A stretch of DNA of 64,000 nt from assembly GCF_000755245.1 (NCBI RefSeq), contig NZ_BBMP01000022.1, positions 248,001 through 312,000 of the forward strand, written 5' to 3'. Within the stretch, counting starts at the first letter, position 1, and each line of letters starts with the position of its first letter. Origin of the DNA: Halococcus sediminicola (lineage in GTDB: Archaea; Halobacteriota; Halobacteria; Halobacteriales; Halococcaceae). Below, piece after piece: positions 37,071-45,484 of the stretch. Under the pieces are notes generated by a model. That model did not search any database. It saw only the letters and a program-made list of their open reading frames with translations, and had not been told where the DNA came from. The translations under genes were made by a program, and so were the position numbers.

Positions 37071-38654
37071 TCAGTCCGCCGATTCGGTTTCAACGTCGAG
37101 ACCGAGATCGACGTCGAGACCGTCCAAGACCTCCTTTGCCTCCTCGCGTTTCTCCTGATGGTCGGCAAGGAACTCGCGCATTAGCTCGGCGGCCTGTTCC
37201 TTACAGCCCCCGCAGAGGCGCTCGCCGTTAGTACACTCCTCGTAGACGCGGATGGCGAACTCGTCGTCGTCCGCCGCGAGCAGGTAGTTGTAGAGTTCGT
37301 AGACGGGGCACTCGTCGGCTCGCCCACCGAGTTCGCGCTGCTTTTCGGCCGTCTCGCGCCCGCCCGTGGTCGCGGATTTCACTTTTTCATACCCCTCCTC
37401 GGGGTCGTCGAGCAGGCTGATGTGGCTCGCCGGCACCGAGGAACTCATCTTGCCACCCGTCAGGCCGGTCATGAACCGGTGATAGATCGAGGAGGGGGCG
37501 ACGAACCCGTAGCCACCGTGATCGAGTTCGACCTCGCGCGCGAGCGATTCGGCGTTCTCTCGCGAGAGTTCGAAACTGTCGATGTGGCCCTCGTAGACGC
37601 GTTTTTCGCCCTCGATCGCCTCGATGAGTGCTTCGAAGGCTGCGTCGGTCGCAGTGCGATCCAGGAACCGGGTCCGCGGGCGAAGCGGCTCCTTGCCGGC
37701 GGCGCGGAGTTTCTCGATCGCGCCCGCGCGCACAGAGCCCGCGTCGTCCGCGTCGGCGAGCCAGTCGGCGGCCTCGACACAGCGGATCGGCTCCCCATCC
37801 GTGCTCGCCGAGAGCGCGTCGTACGCCTCGCCGATGAGCGCGCGCTCCGCGCTGTCAGTCTCGAAGCTCGCGTACGCTTCGCTGACCTTGAAATAGCGCA
37901 TGCTGGCCGCGAGATCGCGCGAGAGCCTGACGTGGGGGTCCTGGTCCGGCCCCACCGGGATCACCGTGGGTTTCGGCTCGTCGATCTGTGGGTAGAGGAT
38001 GTCCGCCATCTGGGTGATGACGCTCTGCATGTGTGAGACGTTGGTCTCGCCGTCGAAGCCGTAGAGCGCCTGCATCTCCGAGAAGTTGACGTGCGCGCCG
38101 AGCTCGAAGGCGAGATCTTGGAGCGGGCGGTTGTCCGATTGGCGATAGATCTCGCCCGCCTTGGGGTCGAACCCGAGCGCGATGAGGCTCAGCAGGTACT
38201 CGCGGGTATGGCGGGCGATCTCGTCCCACGAGAGTCCCCGAGCGCTGTGGGCCTCCATGTCGGCGATCAGCGCGTAGGCGTCGCCGCCCTGCCGTTGATG
38301 CCAGACGATCTCGTCGATGACGAGTTTGTGGCCGACGTGCGGGTCGCCGGTCGGCATCCAGCCCGAGAGCACGGCGAACTCGTCGTCGTTCGCCATCGCG
38401 CGCGCGACGCGATCGTACCCTCGATGGCCGAAGATGACCCCGCGACGCATCAGGTAGTGCGGACTCGGCACGTCGGGCAGCACGTCGTCGAACTCCTCGA
38501 TGCCGAACTCCTCGAAGAGCTTACGGTAGTCGGCAACGGTCGACGATCCCCACGGGTCGAGCGTCGTCTCGTCGGCTCCAGTCGCTGTGCCACCATCCGT
38601 TCGGGGTGGCTGGTCCGGCGCTCGTCGGTCGTCCGCGGGCTGTGGGTCGGTCAT
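37071..38654 (-). CDS. trpS: Tryptophanyl-tRNA synthetase
   Basis: A 527-residue class I synthetase. The HIGH motif is seen as GDPHVGH and the KMSKS motif as KMSSSVPASH near residue 405. A long N-terminal extension and the eukaryotic-type EPKPTVIPVGPDQDPHVRLSRDLA region are typical for haloarchaeal TrpRS, and the C-terminus has a Cys-rich ERLCGGCKEQAAELMREFL. It starts at 38654 and its ATG overlaps the stop of endA by 4 bp (ATGA), so endA and trpS are coupled. In many haloarchaea tRNA-Trp carries the intron that EndA removes, which makes this pairing functional as well as physical. Confidence 0.95.
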   Translation of the reverse strand: MTDPQPADDRRAPDQPPRTDGGTATGADETTLDPWGSSTVADYRKLFEEFGIEEFDDVLPDVPSPHYLMRRGVIFGHRGYDRVARAMANDDEFAVLSGWMPTGDPHVGHKLVIDEIVWHQRQGGDAYALIADMEAHSARGLSWDEIARHTREYLLSLIALGFDPKAGEIYRQSDNRPLQDLAFELGAHVNFSEMQALYGFDGETNVSHMQSVITQMADILYPQIDEPKPTVIPVGPDQDPHVRLSRDLAASMRYFKVSEAYASFETDSAERALIGEAYDALSASTDGEPIRCVEAADWLADADDAGSVRAGAIEKLRAAGKEPLRPRTRFLDRTATDAAFEALIEAIEGEKRVYEGHIDSFELSRENAESLAREVELDHGGYGFVAPSSIYHRFMTGLTGGKMSSSVPASHISLLDDPEEGYEKVKSATTGGRETAEKQRELGGRADECPVYELYNYLLAADDDEFAIRVYEECTNGERLCGGCKEQAAELMREFLADHQEKREEAKEVLDGLDVDLGLDVETESAD

Positions 38655-39676
38655 GGTGTGATTCGCTCGACGGCGAGCCAGTCGATGTCACCGTTCGTGT
38701 CGGTCAGCGCAAAAGCCATTCGCTTGTGGACCCCGCCAGCCAGCCGCACGTCGAGCGAGAGTTCGCGCGGCCCGAAGGCGTACTCCGCAGGCAGGACGTG
38801 CACCAGAAACTCCGAATGACCGAGGTTCTCGACCGACTCGACGTCCGCGTACGTCCGGAAGTCCGCGCCGAACTTGAACCCGGTTTTGGGGACGAGTCCC
38901 TCGGAGCGGAGCGTCGCGTAGACCGCAAGCCGGCGGTCGAATCGCTCACCCTCGACCGTCCGACCGCGCTCGACGACCGTTTCGGCTCCGCCGTCGAGGG
39001 TGAGCACCCCCTCCTGGGCGAGAAATGCCGTCTCGACGAGCGAGAGCTGGAGCGGGCCACCCTCGGCCCCGCGACCGGCGAGGCGCTGACCGTAGAACGC
39101 CCGTTCGTAGAGGTCTTCTGGAGGGTTCCAGAGCACTGTTCGGTCCTCCAGCAGGTCGGCGTCGATCCCGGTCGGGTGGTCGTAGTCGGTCCGTCCCACC
39201 ATTTCGGGGCGTGAGGTGTCGAGATAGGTGATCTCGCTCTCCTCGTCGACGACGGCGAGCACCACGCTCCCGAGATCGGTCGCCGGCACGGCCGCGCGCT
39301 CGCCGACGACGCGCACGCGGTAGGCGATTTCGTCGTCCCACGGTCCCTTGCCCTGCGGATAGACCACGAGGTCTGCGCCTGCTCGTGCGTCGTCGGTATC
39401 GACCCAACCCTCGCGCGCGGGCGAGAGGTAGAACCCGCGCTCGCGGAAGTCCTTGTAGACGAGAAATCGGACCACGCAGTCGGTTGCGGCGAGAAATTTT
39501 GCCAGGCCCATCCCGTCGACCGCGTCGAGATCGTCGCGAAAGAGCAGGTGGGCGGCCTCGACCGGCGCGAGCACGACGCCCGCGCCGTCGGGCCGGCCGT
39601 AGCCACTGGAGTCGTAGAACCGCTGGCGCGCGTCGCCGCCGACCCGGACGACGCCGCCGTCGAGCGTGCCTTCCAT
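38651..39676 (-). CDS. endA: tRNA-intron splicing endonuclease
   Basis: A 341-residue fused two-repeat form of the archaeal endonuclease that cuts bulge-helix-bulge motifs in pre-tRNA and pre-rRNA. The catalytic triad is Tyr276 (FRTYADVES), His287 (NLGHSEFLVHV) and Lys318 (GGVHKRMAFAL), with spacing 11 and 31 that matches the family. The N-terminal half is a degenerate repeat, as in the homodimeric two-repeat euryarchaeal class. The ATG at 39676 begins MEGTLDGGVVRVGGDARQRFY, matching the family. It lies 67 bp downstream of the zinc-finger gene at 39744 and overlaps trpS by 4 bp. Its rRNA substrates are visible at 28.3 and 30.3 kb. Confidence 0.96.
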   Translation of the reverse strand: MEGTLDGGVVRVGGDARQRFYDSSGYGRPDGAGVVLAPVEAAHLLFRDDLDAVDGMGLAKFLAATDCVVRFLVYKDFRERGFYLSPAREGWVDTDDARAGADLVVYPQGKGPWDDEIAYRVRVVGERAAVPATDLGSVVLAVVDEESEITYLDTSRPEMVGRTDYDHPTGIDADLLEDRTVLWNPPEDLYERAFYGQRLAGRGAEGGPLQLSLVETAFLAQEGVLTLDGGAETVVERGRTVEGERFDRRLAVYATLRSEGLVPKTGFKFGADFRTYADVESVENLGHSEFLVHVLPAEYAFGPRELSLDVRLAGGVHKRMAFALTDTNGDIDWLAVERITP

Positions 39677-39743
39677 AGCGACAGCGGGTCGCGCGACGAC
39701 AAGTCGCCTGCGGTCGATCGCGATCGACGAGACTCGAAACGGA

Positions 39744-40472
39744 TCAGCCGGCGCGCTCGCAGGTCGCATCCAGACAGCGTCTTCCACCGCTCGTGTCGAA
39801 CGCCGGCAGCCCACACTCACAGTCGCCATCGACGGTTCCGGAGGGGAACGAAAAGGCGGTCTCGCAGTCGGGATAGTTCTCACAGCCGGCGAGCAGCTGG
39901 CCGTTGCGGATGACACGGAGATCACCGTCGCAGTCCGGACAGCCCCACTCGCGGTCGGACGCTTCTTTCACTCGATCGTCGAGTGACTCACACTCGCGAT
40001 CGACGCAGAGCGTGAACGCCCGCCCGCGCTCGGCGATCATCGTCGGCAGCCCGCAGTCGCGGCAGGCCCGATCGAGCACGTCAGCGCCTGCCGGCAGCCC
40101 GTAGCGCTCGTCGCAGTCGAGACACGTCACCGCACCCTTCGCGCGGACGAGCGCACCCTCGCAGTCGGGGCAGTCGCCCACGGGAGCGCCGGCGACGGAG
40201 GCGGGATAGCGCGCGAGTCCGTGCTCCTCGTTGGCGACCACGTCCAGGGACGACTCGCCGTCGGTGGCGGTCAGCGAGAACGTCCCGCTGCTCGTGCCCT
40301 CGTAGCTGAGCGTCTCGGGGCGAGTGAGCCACGCCGCGGGCTGGTAGCCATCGCGGTCGTGAATCAAAACCGTGTCGTCGGGTTTGATCACCACGACGAC
40401 GTCGCCGCGCTGGTCGCATTCGCCGTCCTCGGTGACGGTGCAGTCGCCGGCGAAAACTCGGATGGCGTCCAT
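39744..40472 (-). CDS. NucS-N-domain-like protein with four C4 zinc fingers
   Basis: A 242-residue protein. Residues about 1-115 resemble the N-terminal DNA-binding half of NucS: IRVFAGDCTVTEDGE, VVVVIKPDDTVLIHDRDGYQPAAWLTRPE. The RecB-like nuclease half of NucS is missing. Instead there are four C4 clusters: CPDCEG...CLDC, CRDC...CVDREC, CPDCDG...CENYPDC and CECG...CLDATC, the last three of topoisomerase-I-zinc-finger type. It should bind DNA but not cut it. The start at 40472 opens MDAIRVFAGDC. It lies between the Ski2-type helicase and endA on one strand, with gaps of 53 and 67 bp. Confidence 0.82.
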   Translation of the reverse strand: MDAIRVFAGDCTVTEDGECDQRGDVVVVIKPDDTVLIHDRDGYQPAAWLTRPETLSYEGTSSGTFSLTATDGESSLDVVANEEHGLARYPASVAGAPVGDCPDCEGALVRAKGAVTCLDCDERYGLPAGADVLDRACRDCGLPTMIAERGRAFTLCVDRECESLDDRVKEASDREWGCPDCDGDLRVIRNGQLLAGCENYPDCETAFSFPSGTVDGDCECGLPAFDTSGGRRCLDATCERAG

Positions 40473-40525
40473 GAGGCGGCTGGCCGCGGCTTCGTAGTTG
40501 AACCTATGCCCTCCTGTCGACGGAA

Positions 40526-42853
40526 TCAGTCGACCCAGACGGTTCTCGTCTCGGCGATCGGGGCCAGCGGCAGGTCGGGAAAGACGATCTCGATCGAGAA
40601 CTTGAGCGTGTCGGGATCGCCGCCGAAGACGGGCGCGGGGAGCGTTTCGGTACCCAAAAACGAACTCGTGTGCGTCATCTCGGTGTCGTTGACCGTCACG
40701 CGAAGCCCCGCACGCGCGCCGTCGCCGCCGTTCTCGACCGTGACCTCGCACAGTTCGTTCTCGCCGCGCGCGATGCGCTCGGGGAAGTCACCCCAGTCGA
40801 TGGAGAGGACGGGAAGGTCGCGCGCGCTCTCGACGACCCGCTCGGCGACGCCCTCAGTGAGACCGGCGGCGACGAGTTCCTCGACACCTGCTTCGACCAC
40901 GGCCGCCGGCGTTGCGATGCCCTCGTCGGCGAGTTTGCTCGCTCGGCCCGGGCCGACGCCGTCGATGGCGGTGAGCGCGACCGACTCCTCGCCGACACCG
41001 TTCTCGACGCGCGCGGCCACGCGACACGCGCGATTGGCCTCCCATTCCGAGCCGAAGCGATCCAGGAAGGCTCTGAGCGCCGCGAGCAGGCGCACGGCGT
41101 TCTGCCGGATGACCCACGCGTCGCTCCGGAGTTCACTCGGCGTCGCCGCGCGCGTGCTCGACGCGAGAATGGCGAGCACCTTTCGCCTGCCGGGGTCGAG
41201 GTCGCCGTGGCCGTCGAGCACGCTCTCGATCGCGTCGCGCTCGGCGCGGCGGGCGTTCACGCTGTCGAACTCGGCACTGCGGGCGACCGTCTCCAAGAGG
41301 GCGCTCGTCGTCGGGTCGGTGCCGGCGAGTTCGTGAAAACGGTGGGCGGTCGGCAGTCTGAGATAGTAGGCCGAAGCGAGCGTGCCCACTGGGGTTGCCG
41401 ACACCGCGAGATCGTCGACGGCGACGAACCCGCGCTCTCTGAGACCCGAGAGCGTTTCGCGCACCCGCTCTTTCAGGTTCTCGACCGCATCGGTCTCGGA
41501 ACTGTTCCGCGCGCGGACGAACGCGAACGTGGTTTCGAGCCAGTCCATCACGTCCGCGACGTCGTCGATGGTGCCCATCGCGATCTCGGCGTTGAGATGG
41601 GTGTCGAGGTCCGCGGCCAGATGCGAGTCGATCTCCGTGCCGTCGCGCAGCAGTCGCCGATATTTCTCGGCGTCGCTGCCGTCACAGACGACGTAGGCGT
41701 AGCCCGCGTCGTCGTAGCCCGGTCGGCCCGCCCGCCCGAGCATCTGGAGCACGTCGAGCGGACTCATGTCGACCTCGCCCTCCAGGGGATCGTGGTATTT
41801 CGTGTCGCGGATCACGACACACCGTGCGGGCAGGTTGACGCCCCACGCGAGCGTCGAGGTCGAGAAGAGCAGCTGTATCTTCCCCTCGCGGAACCACTGC
41901 TCGACGTGGTCCTTGTCCGATTTCGACAGTCCTGCGTGATGGAAGGCGACGCCGTCGAGCGCCGAATTGCGGAGGGTCTGGTTTTCGAGCACCTGCGTCT
42001 CGGTATGGAAATCGTAGTCGCCGCGCGCGCCGATGGGGACGTCCCGCGAGGCGAGTTCGTCGCGGGCCTTCTCGGCCGCACGCACGGTGTCCTGCCGGGA
42101 GGCGACGAAAACGAGGGCCTGTCCGTCGTCGCGGATGTGTTCTTCAGAGAGGTCGAGCGCGCGATACAGCCGGCGATACTTGTCGGCGAAGGCGTTCTCG
42201 CCGTGCGAATAGGTCCGCACGCCGGATTCGAGGTCCACAGGTCGATACTCCTCGCCGAAGTCGAACGTCGTCTCGGGGACGGCATCGAGCCACTCGGCGA
42301 CCTCGTCGACGTTCGGCATCGTCGCAGACAGCGCGATGACGCGGGGATTCGCGAGCCGCCGGAGTCTCGAAACGGTGACTTCGAGCACGCTACCGCGCTT
42401 TTCGGAATCGAGCAGGTGGACCTCGTCGATGACACAGCAGGCCACATCGGTGATGAACCCGTATCGAGGCGAATCGTGCTTTCGCGTGGCCGAATCCACC
42501 TTCTCGGGTGTCATCACGAGGATGTCGGCGCGCTCCGCTCGACGGGGATTCAGGTCGCGCTCGCCGGTGACGACGTAGACCGAGTACCCCATGTTCTCGA
42601 AGCGCTCCCATTCGCTTTCCTTCTCGTTGGTGAGCGCGCGCAGCGGCGCGATGAACAGCGCAGTGTTTCCGGCTTCGAGACACTTGCAGATGGCGAGTTC
42701 GGCGAGCGCGGTCTTGCCCGATGCTGTGGGCGCGCTGGCGACGACGTTTTCGTCGCTACGGAGAATCGCCGGCAGCGCCTCGCGCTGCATCCGGTTGAAC
42801 TCCTCGAAGGCGAAGGCGTCGGCGAACTCGGGGACCGCCTCGGCGACGTTCAT
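40526..42853 (-). CDS. Ski2/Hel308-type DEAD/DEAH helicase
   Basis: A 775-residue SF2 helicase. Motif I is APTASGKT near residues 41-48, motif II is DEVH (143-146), motif III is SATMPN and motif VI is LGRAGRPGYD. After the RecA-like pair come a winged-helix part, a ratchet-like helical bundle and a helix-hairpin-helix segment (ALTAIDGVGPGRASKLADEGIATPAAV), as in Hel308, then a C-terminal Sec63/Brr2-like all-beta domain (GLRVTVNDTEMTHTSSFLG...FPDLPLAPIAETRTVWVD) that Hel308 lacks. It may unwind RNA or DNA structures; Ski2-like RNA work is as likely as repair. The start at 42853 opens MNVAEAVPEFADAF. Confidence 0.92.
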   Translation of the reverse strand: MNVAEAVPEFADAFAFEEFNRMQREALPAILRSDENVVASAPTASGKTALAELAICKCLEAGNTALFIAPLRALTNEKESEWERFENMGYSVYVVTGERDLNPRRAERADILVMTPEKVDSATRKHDSPRYGFITDVACCVIDEVHLLDSEKRGSVLEVTVSRLRRLANPRVIALSATMPNVDEVAEWLDAVPETTFDFGEEYRPVDLESGVRTYSHGENAFADKYRRLYRALDLSEEHIRDDGQALVFVASRQDTVRAAEKARDELASRDVPIGARGDYDFHTETQVLENQTLRNSALDGVAFHHAGLSKSDKDHVEQWFREGKIQLLFSTSTLAWGVNLPARCVVIRDTKYHDPLEGEVDMSPLDVLQMLGRAGRPGYDDAGYAYVVCDGSDAEKYRRLLRDGTEIDSHLAADLDTHLNAEIAMGTIDDVADVMDWLETTFAFVRARNSSETDAVENLKERVRETLSGLRERGFVAVDDLAVSATPVGTLASAYYLRLPTAHRFHELAGTDPTTSALLETVARSAEFDSVNARRAERDAIESVLDGHGDLDPGRRKVLAILASSTRAATPSELRSDAWVIRQNAVRLLAALRAFLDRFGSEWEANRACRVAARVENGVGEESVALTAIDGVGPGRASKLADEGIATPAAVVEAGVEELVAAGLTEGVAERVVESARDLPVLSIDWGDFPERIARGENELCEVTVENGGDGARAGLRVTVNDTEMTHTSSFLGTETLPAPVFGGDPDTLKFSIEIVFPDLPLAPIAETRTVWVD

Positions 42854-42995
42854 GGAGGTCGCTCCCGGAAACGACTCCCACGAGCACGTCGTGAGCGGAG
42901 CGAAGCGACGGAGATCACGTGTGAGGAGGGTGAGGCTGCGGCGGTCAAAGGCGTTTCCGTACCGCATCGCAACGGTGAAGCGTCGAACGAGGCGG

Positions 42996-43403
42996 CTATC
43001 CGTCGAAATCCGCGTCAGCGCCGTCGGCATCCGCGTCGGCACCGTCAGCGTCGGCATCAGCGCCATCGAAATCGGCGTCGGTGCCGTCCGAATCGCTATC
43101 GCGGTCGACACCATCGAAATCGCTGTCCGTGTCGCGGGTTTCGGTCGTATCCCGCCGAGGACTGTGCTCGCTCGCGGACGGGTCGCGTTCCGTGAGGTCG
43201 TCACCGGCGAGGTAGAGATAGATCGGCGGGAGGAGATAGGCCACGATGGCGACGGCAACGAACCACTGCTCGAAGTACGCGAGCAAGCCGAAGCCCGTGA
43301 GCGCCGCCGTCGCCGCCGCGTGAATGCCCGTGCGCCGTTTCGTGTACTGCCGATAGTACTCCCACCCCCGACGAAGCCGTCCCGCGCTCGACGCCGTACT
43401 CAT
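42996..43403 (-). CDS. Small membrane protein with acidic Asp/Ala/Gly repeat tail
   Basis: A 135-residue protein. Residues about 25-48 and 50-68 form two hydrophobic segments (GIHAAATAALTGFGLLAYF; WFVAVAIVAYLLPPIYLYLAG), so the N-terminus anchors in the membrane. The C-terminal half is highly acidic and repetitive (DADFDGADADADGADADADGADADFDG), a likely disordered tail, perhaps a Ca-binding-like repeat by resemblance to D-x-D-x-D-G motifs. Function is unknown. It lies 142 bp upstream of the helicase on the same strand; the gap makes a common operon uncertain. Confidence 0.72.
   Translation of the reverse strand: MSTASSAGRLRRGWEYYRQYTKRRTGIHAAATAALTGFGLLAYFEQWFVAVAIVAYLLPPIYLYLAGDDLTERDPSASEHSPRRDTTETRDTDSDFDGVDRDSDSDGTDADFDGADADADGADADADGADADFDG
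42997..43092 (-). repeat. Tandem Asp-Ala-Asp-Gly codon repeats
   Basis: On the plus strand, units like ccgtcggcatccgcgtcggc repeat through about 95 bp, encoding the acidic tail of the membrane protein at 42996. Units are imperfect. The repeat is coding and not a CRISPR array: spacers are absent and the unit is much shorter. Confidence 0.75.
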
Positions 43404-43448
43404 GAGTGGACTACCGTCGCCGGCGTAATCAGTGTGTTCGCTGCGAGG

Positions 43449-44858
43449 TCAGTCGGCGGTGGCGCGCTCGCTCGCACGCCGGAGCATCCCACTCCCCGTC
43501 TCGCGGTGATAGTAGAGCCAGAGACCGACGGCGGCGGCGATATTGGAGAGCGTCACGGCCCAGAAGACGGCGACGATACCCACACCCAGCAGAACGCCGG
43601 CCCCGGCCGCAATGGGGAGGCGAACGGCCCAGAACTGGAGCAGCGTGGCGACGAAACTCGTCCGAGTGCGCCGCGCGCCGTTGAAGCCTGCCTCGAAGAG
43701 ATAGGCCGCGCCGATGGCCGGATAGCCGTAGGCGAGGATTCTGAGGTACTCGACCGTGAGATCGAGCGCGCGGTCGGTCAGCGCGGGGGCGAACGCGGTG
43801 GCGATAGGTACTGGAGCGAGCCACTGGAGGACGCCGACGACCGCGAGACCACCCGCGGCGATACCGACCCCGAGATACGTCGCCCGGCGAGCGCGGTCCG
43901 GCCTTTCGGCCCCGAGGTTCTGGCCGACGACGCTCTGGGCCGCTTGTTGTAACCCGATCGCCGGGACGAACGCGATGGCGGCGATACGCGCGCCGACCGA
44001 ATAGGCGGCGAGACCGGCCGCCCCGCCGGCGGTGAACGCCACGGAAACGACGAGCACGCGGACGATCTGCCGGACCGCGCCCTGTCCGGCGACCGGCGCG
44101 CCCACGTCGAGCAGTTCGCGGAGTTCGTCGAGGTCGACGACCGCAGTCGCGCGCGAGTACATCCAGCCGTTCCGTCCCCGAAGAGCGAGCGCCGCTGCGA
44201 GGGCGAACCCGGCACCGAAGCCGGCGACCGTGGCCAGCGCCGCGCCCCGCACCCCGAGCGCCGGCGCGGGCCCCCAGCCGAAGATCAACACCGGGTCGAG
44301 CGCGAGGTTCACGCCGACGGTGGCGATTGAAACATAGAGCGGCGCGCGCGAGTCGCCCCACCCGATGAAGGTCGCCTCGATGGCGTCGCTGGCCCCCGCG
44401 AGCGGCAGCCCGACCGCCAACACCGCGAGATAGGTCGCCGCGAGGCTCGTGACCGCTCCACCGGTGGCGGGCCGAGCGAGCGTGAGGAGATCGGTCAGCG
44501 GGCGCGCGCCGAAGACGAGGAGTGCACCGCCGACGACGGCCAGTCCGACGGCGAGCCAGAGGCCGGTGAAGGCGGCCCGGCGCGCGGCAGAGGTATCATC
44601 GCTGCCTACCCGCTGGGAGACGAGAATTTGGGTGCCGACGAACGGCGCGGTGATGACGAGCGCGAACGCGAGCGCGACGACGGGCAGGGCGAGTCCGACG
44701 GCGGCGACGGCGGTCGAACTCAACCGACCGAGCCAGAACAGGTCGATCACCTGCTGGACGACCTGTACGAGGTTCTGAACCAACAGCGGGGCCGCGAGCG
44801 CGACCAGCGCTCGCGGGAGCGACCCCTCGGTGATGTCCTCCGGCGAGACGTCGAGCAT
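43449..44858 (-). CDS. MATE-family multidrug exporter
   Basis: A 469-residue exporter of the multidrug and toxic-compound extrusion family, with about 12 membrane helices in two repeats of six. It starts MLDVSPEDITEGSLPRALVALAAPLLVQNLVQVVQQVIDLFWLGRLSS, the conserved MATE start with the P-x-x-x-x-x-L-V-Q pattern of helix 1. The second repeat starts after VDLDELRELLDVGAPVAGQGAVRQIV. It expels cationic drugs or metabolites with Na+ or H+. Directly upstream is the CBS gene at 44943, on the same strand. Substrate cannot be inferred from sequence. Confidence 0.92.
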   Translation of the reverse strand: MLDVSPEDITEGSLPRALVALAAPLLVQNLVQVVQQVIDLFWLGRLSSTAVAAVGLALPVVALAFALVITAPFVGTQILVSQRVGSDDTSAARRAAFTGLWLAVGLAVVGGALLVFGARPLTDLLTLARPATGGAVTSLAATYLAVLAVGLPLAGASDAIEATFIGWGDSRAPLYVSIATVGVNLALDPVLIFGWGPAPALGVRGAALATVAGFGAGFALAAALALRGRNGWMYSRATAVVDLDELRELLDVGAPVAGQGAVRQIVRVLVVSVAFTAGGAAGLAAYSVGARIAAIAFVPAIGLQQAAQSVVGQNLGAERPDRARRATYLGVGIAAGGLAVVGVLQWLAPVPIATAFAPALTDRALDLTVEYLRILAYGYPAIGAAYLFEAGFNGARRTRTSFVATLLQFWAVRLPIAAGAGVLLGVGIVAVFWAVTLSNIAAAVGLWLYYHRETGSGMLRRASERATAD

Positions 44859-44942
44859 GTGTAGTTATCGCGCGGCTTCGTAGTTAATCGTTCGTGTAGA
44901 CGGACAGAAAGCGAGGGGCGATTCGAAAAACCGGTCGCGGGA

Positions 44943-45374
44943 TTACTCGTATTCGCCCTTGTCGACGTCGGGTTCGGGCTGGACGGACATCCCGACGCGC
45001 TGCTGGGGGACGAAGTGCGCGAGGTCGGTCGTCGTGATGATGCCGACAGGTTTGCCGTCTTCGGTCACGGGCAACTTCTTGACGGTGTTCTTACCCATTC
45101 GCTCCCCGGCGTCACCCACGCTGTCGTCCGGACGGATGGTGACGACCGGGTCGGACATCAGTTCGGCGACCGTCGTCTCGGTCGGGTCGAGACCCTCGGC
45201 GACGCTGCCGACGACGTCCGTCTCGGTGACGATGCCTTCGATGCGTTCCTCGCCGACGACGAGCGAGCCGATACCCTGCTCGGTGAGCGCGCGGGCGGCC
45301 ACGGCGACCGTCGTCTCGCCGGCGACCGTTCGGACCGGTGTCGTCATGATCTCGTTCACGGATGTGTCCTTCAT
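44943..45374 (-). CDS. Two-CBS-domain protein
   Basis: A 143-residue protein made of two CBS domains. The first is MKDTSVNEIMTTPVRTVAGETTVAVAARALTEQGIGSLVVGEERIEGIVTETDVV, the second TVAELMSDPVVTIRPDDSVGDAGERMGKNTVKKLPVTEDGKPVGIITTTDLA. A pair of CBS domains forms a Bateman module that binds adenosine nucleotides such as AMP, ATP or SAM. As a free module it may regulate another protein; the partner is not apparent. The start MKDTSVNEIM is used because the family begins here. It is divergent from lipA (110 bp). Confidence 0.92.
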   Translation of the reverse strand: MKDTSVNEIMTTPVRTVAGETTVAVAARALTEQGIGSLVVGEERIEGIVTETDVVGSVAEGLDPTETTVAELMSDPVVTIRPDDSVGDAGERMGKNTVKKLPVTEDGKPVGIITTTDLAHFVPQQRVGMSVQPEPDVDKGEYE

Positions 45375-45484
45375 TTTCGTGTGATGGCTCTCGCTCGCCG
45401 GACTTAACCGTAATGGTCGTTCCGGCAAGATTCGTTCGAACCGACGAACCGCACGCTTTTGCCGGGCGAACCCCGAGGGCGAGT

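Noticed and set aside
42997-43092. Short repeats resembling a CRISPR array
   Set aside because: Units of about 18-21 bp directly follow each other without spacers and encode an acidic protein tail.
40670-43195. 841-codon plus-strand frame opposite the Ski2-type helicase
   Set aside because: Antisense shadow. The helicase strand has complete SF2 motifs, and the plus-strand translation has no recognisable domain.
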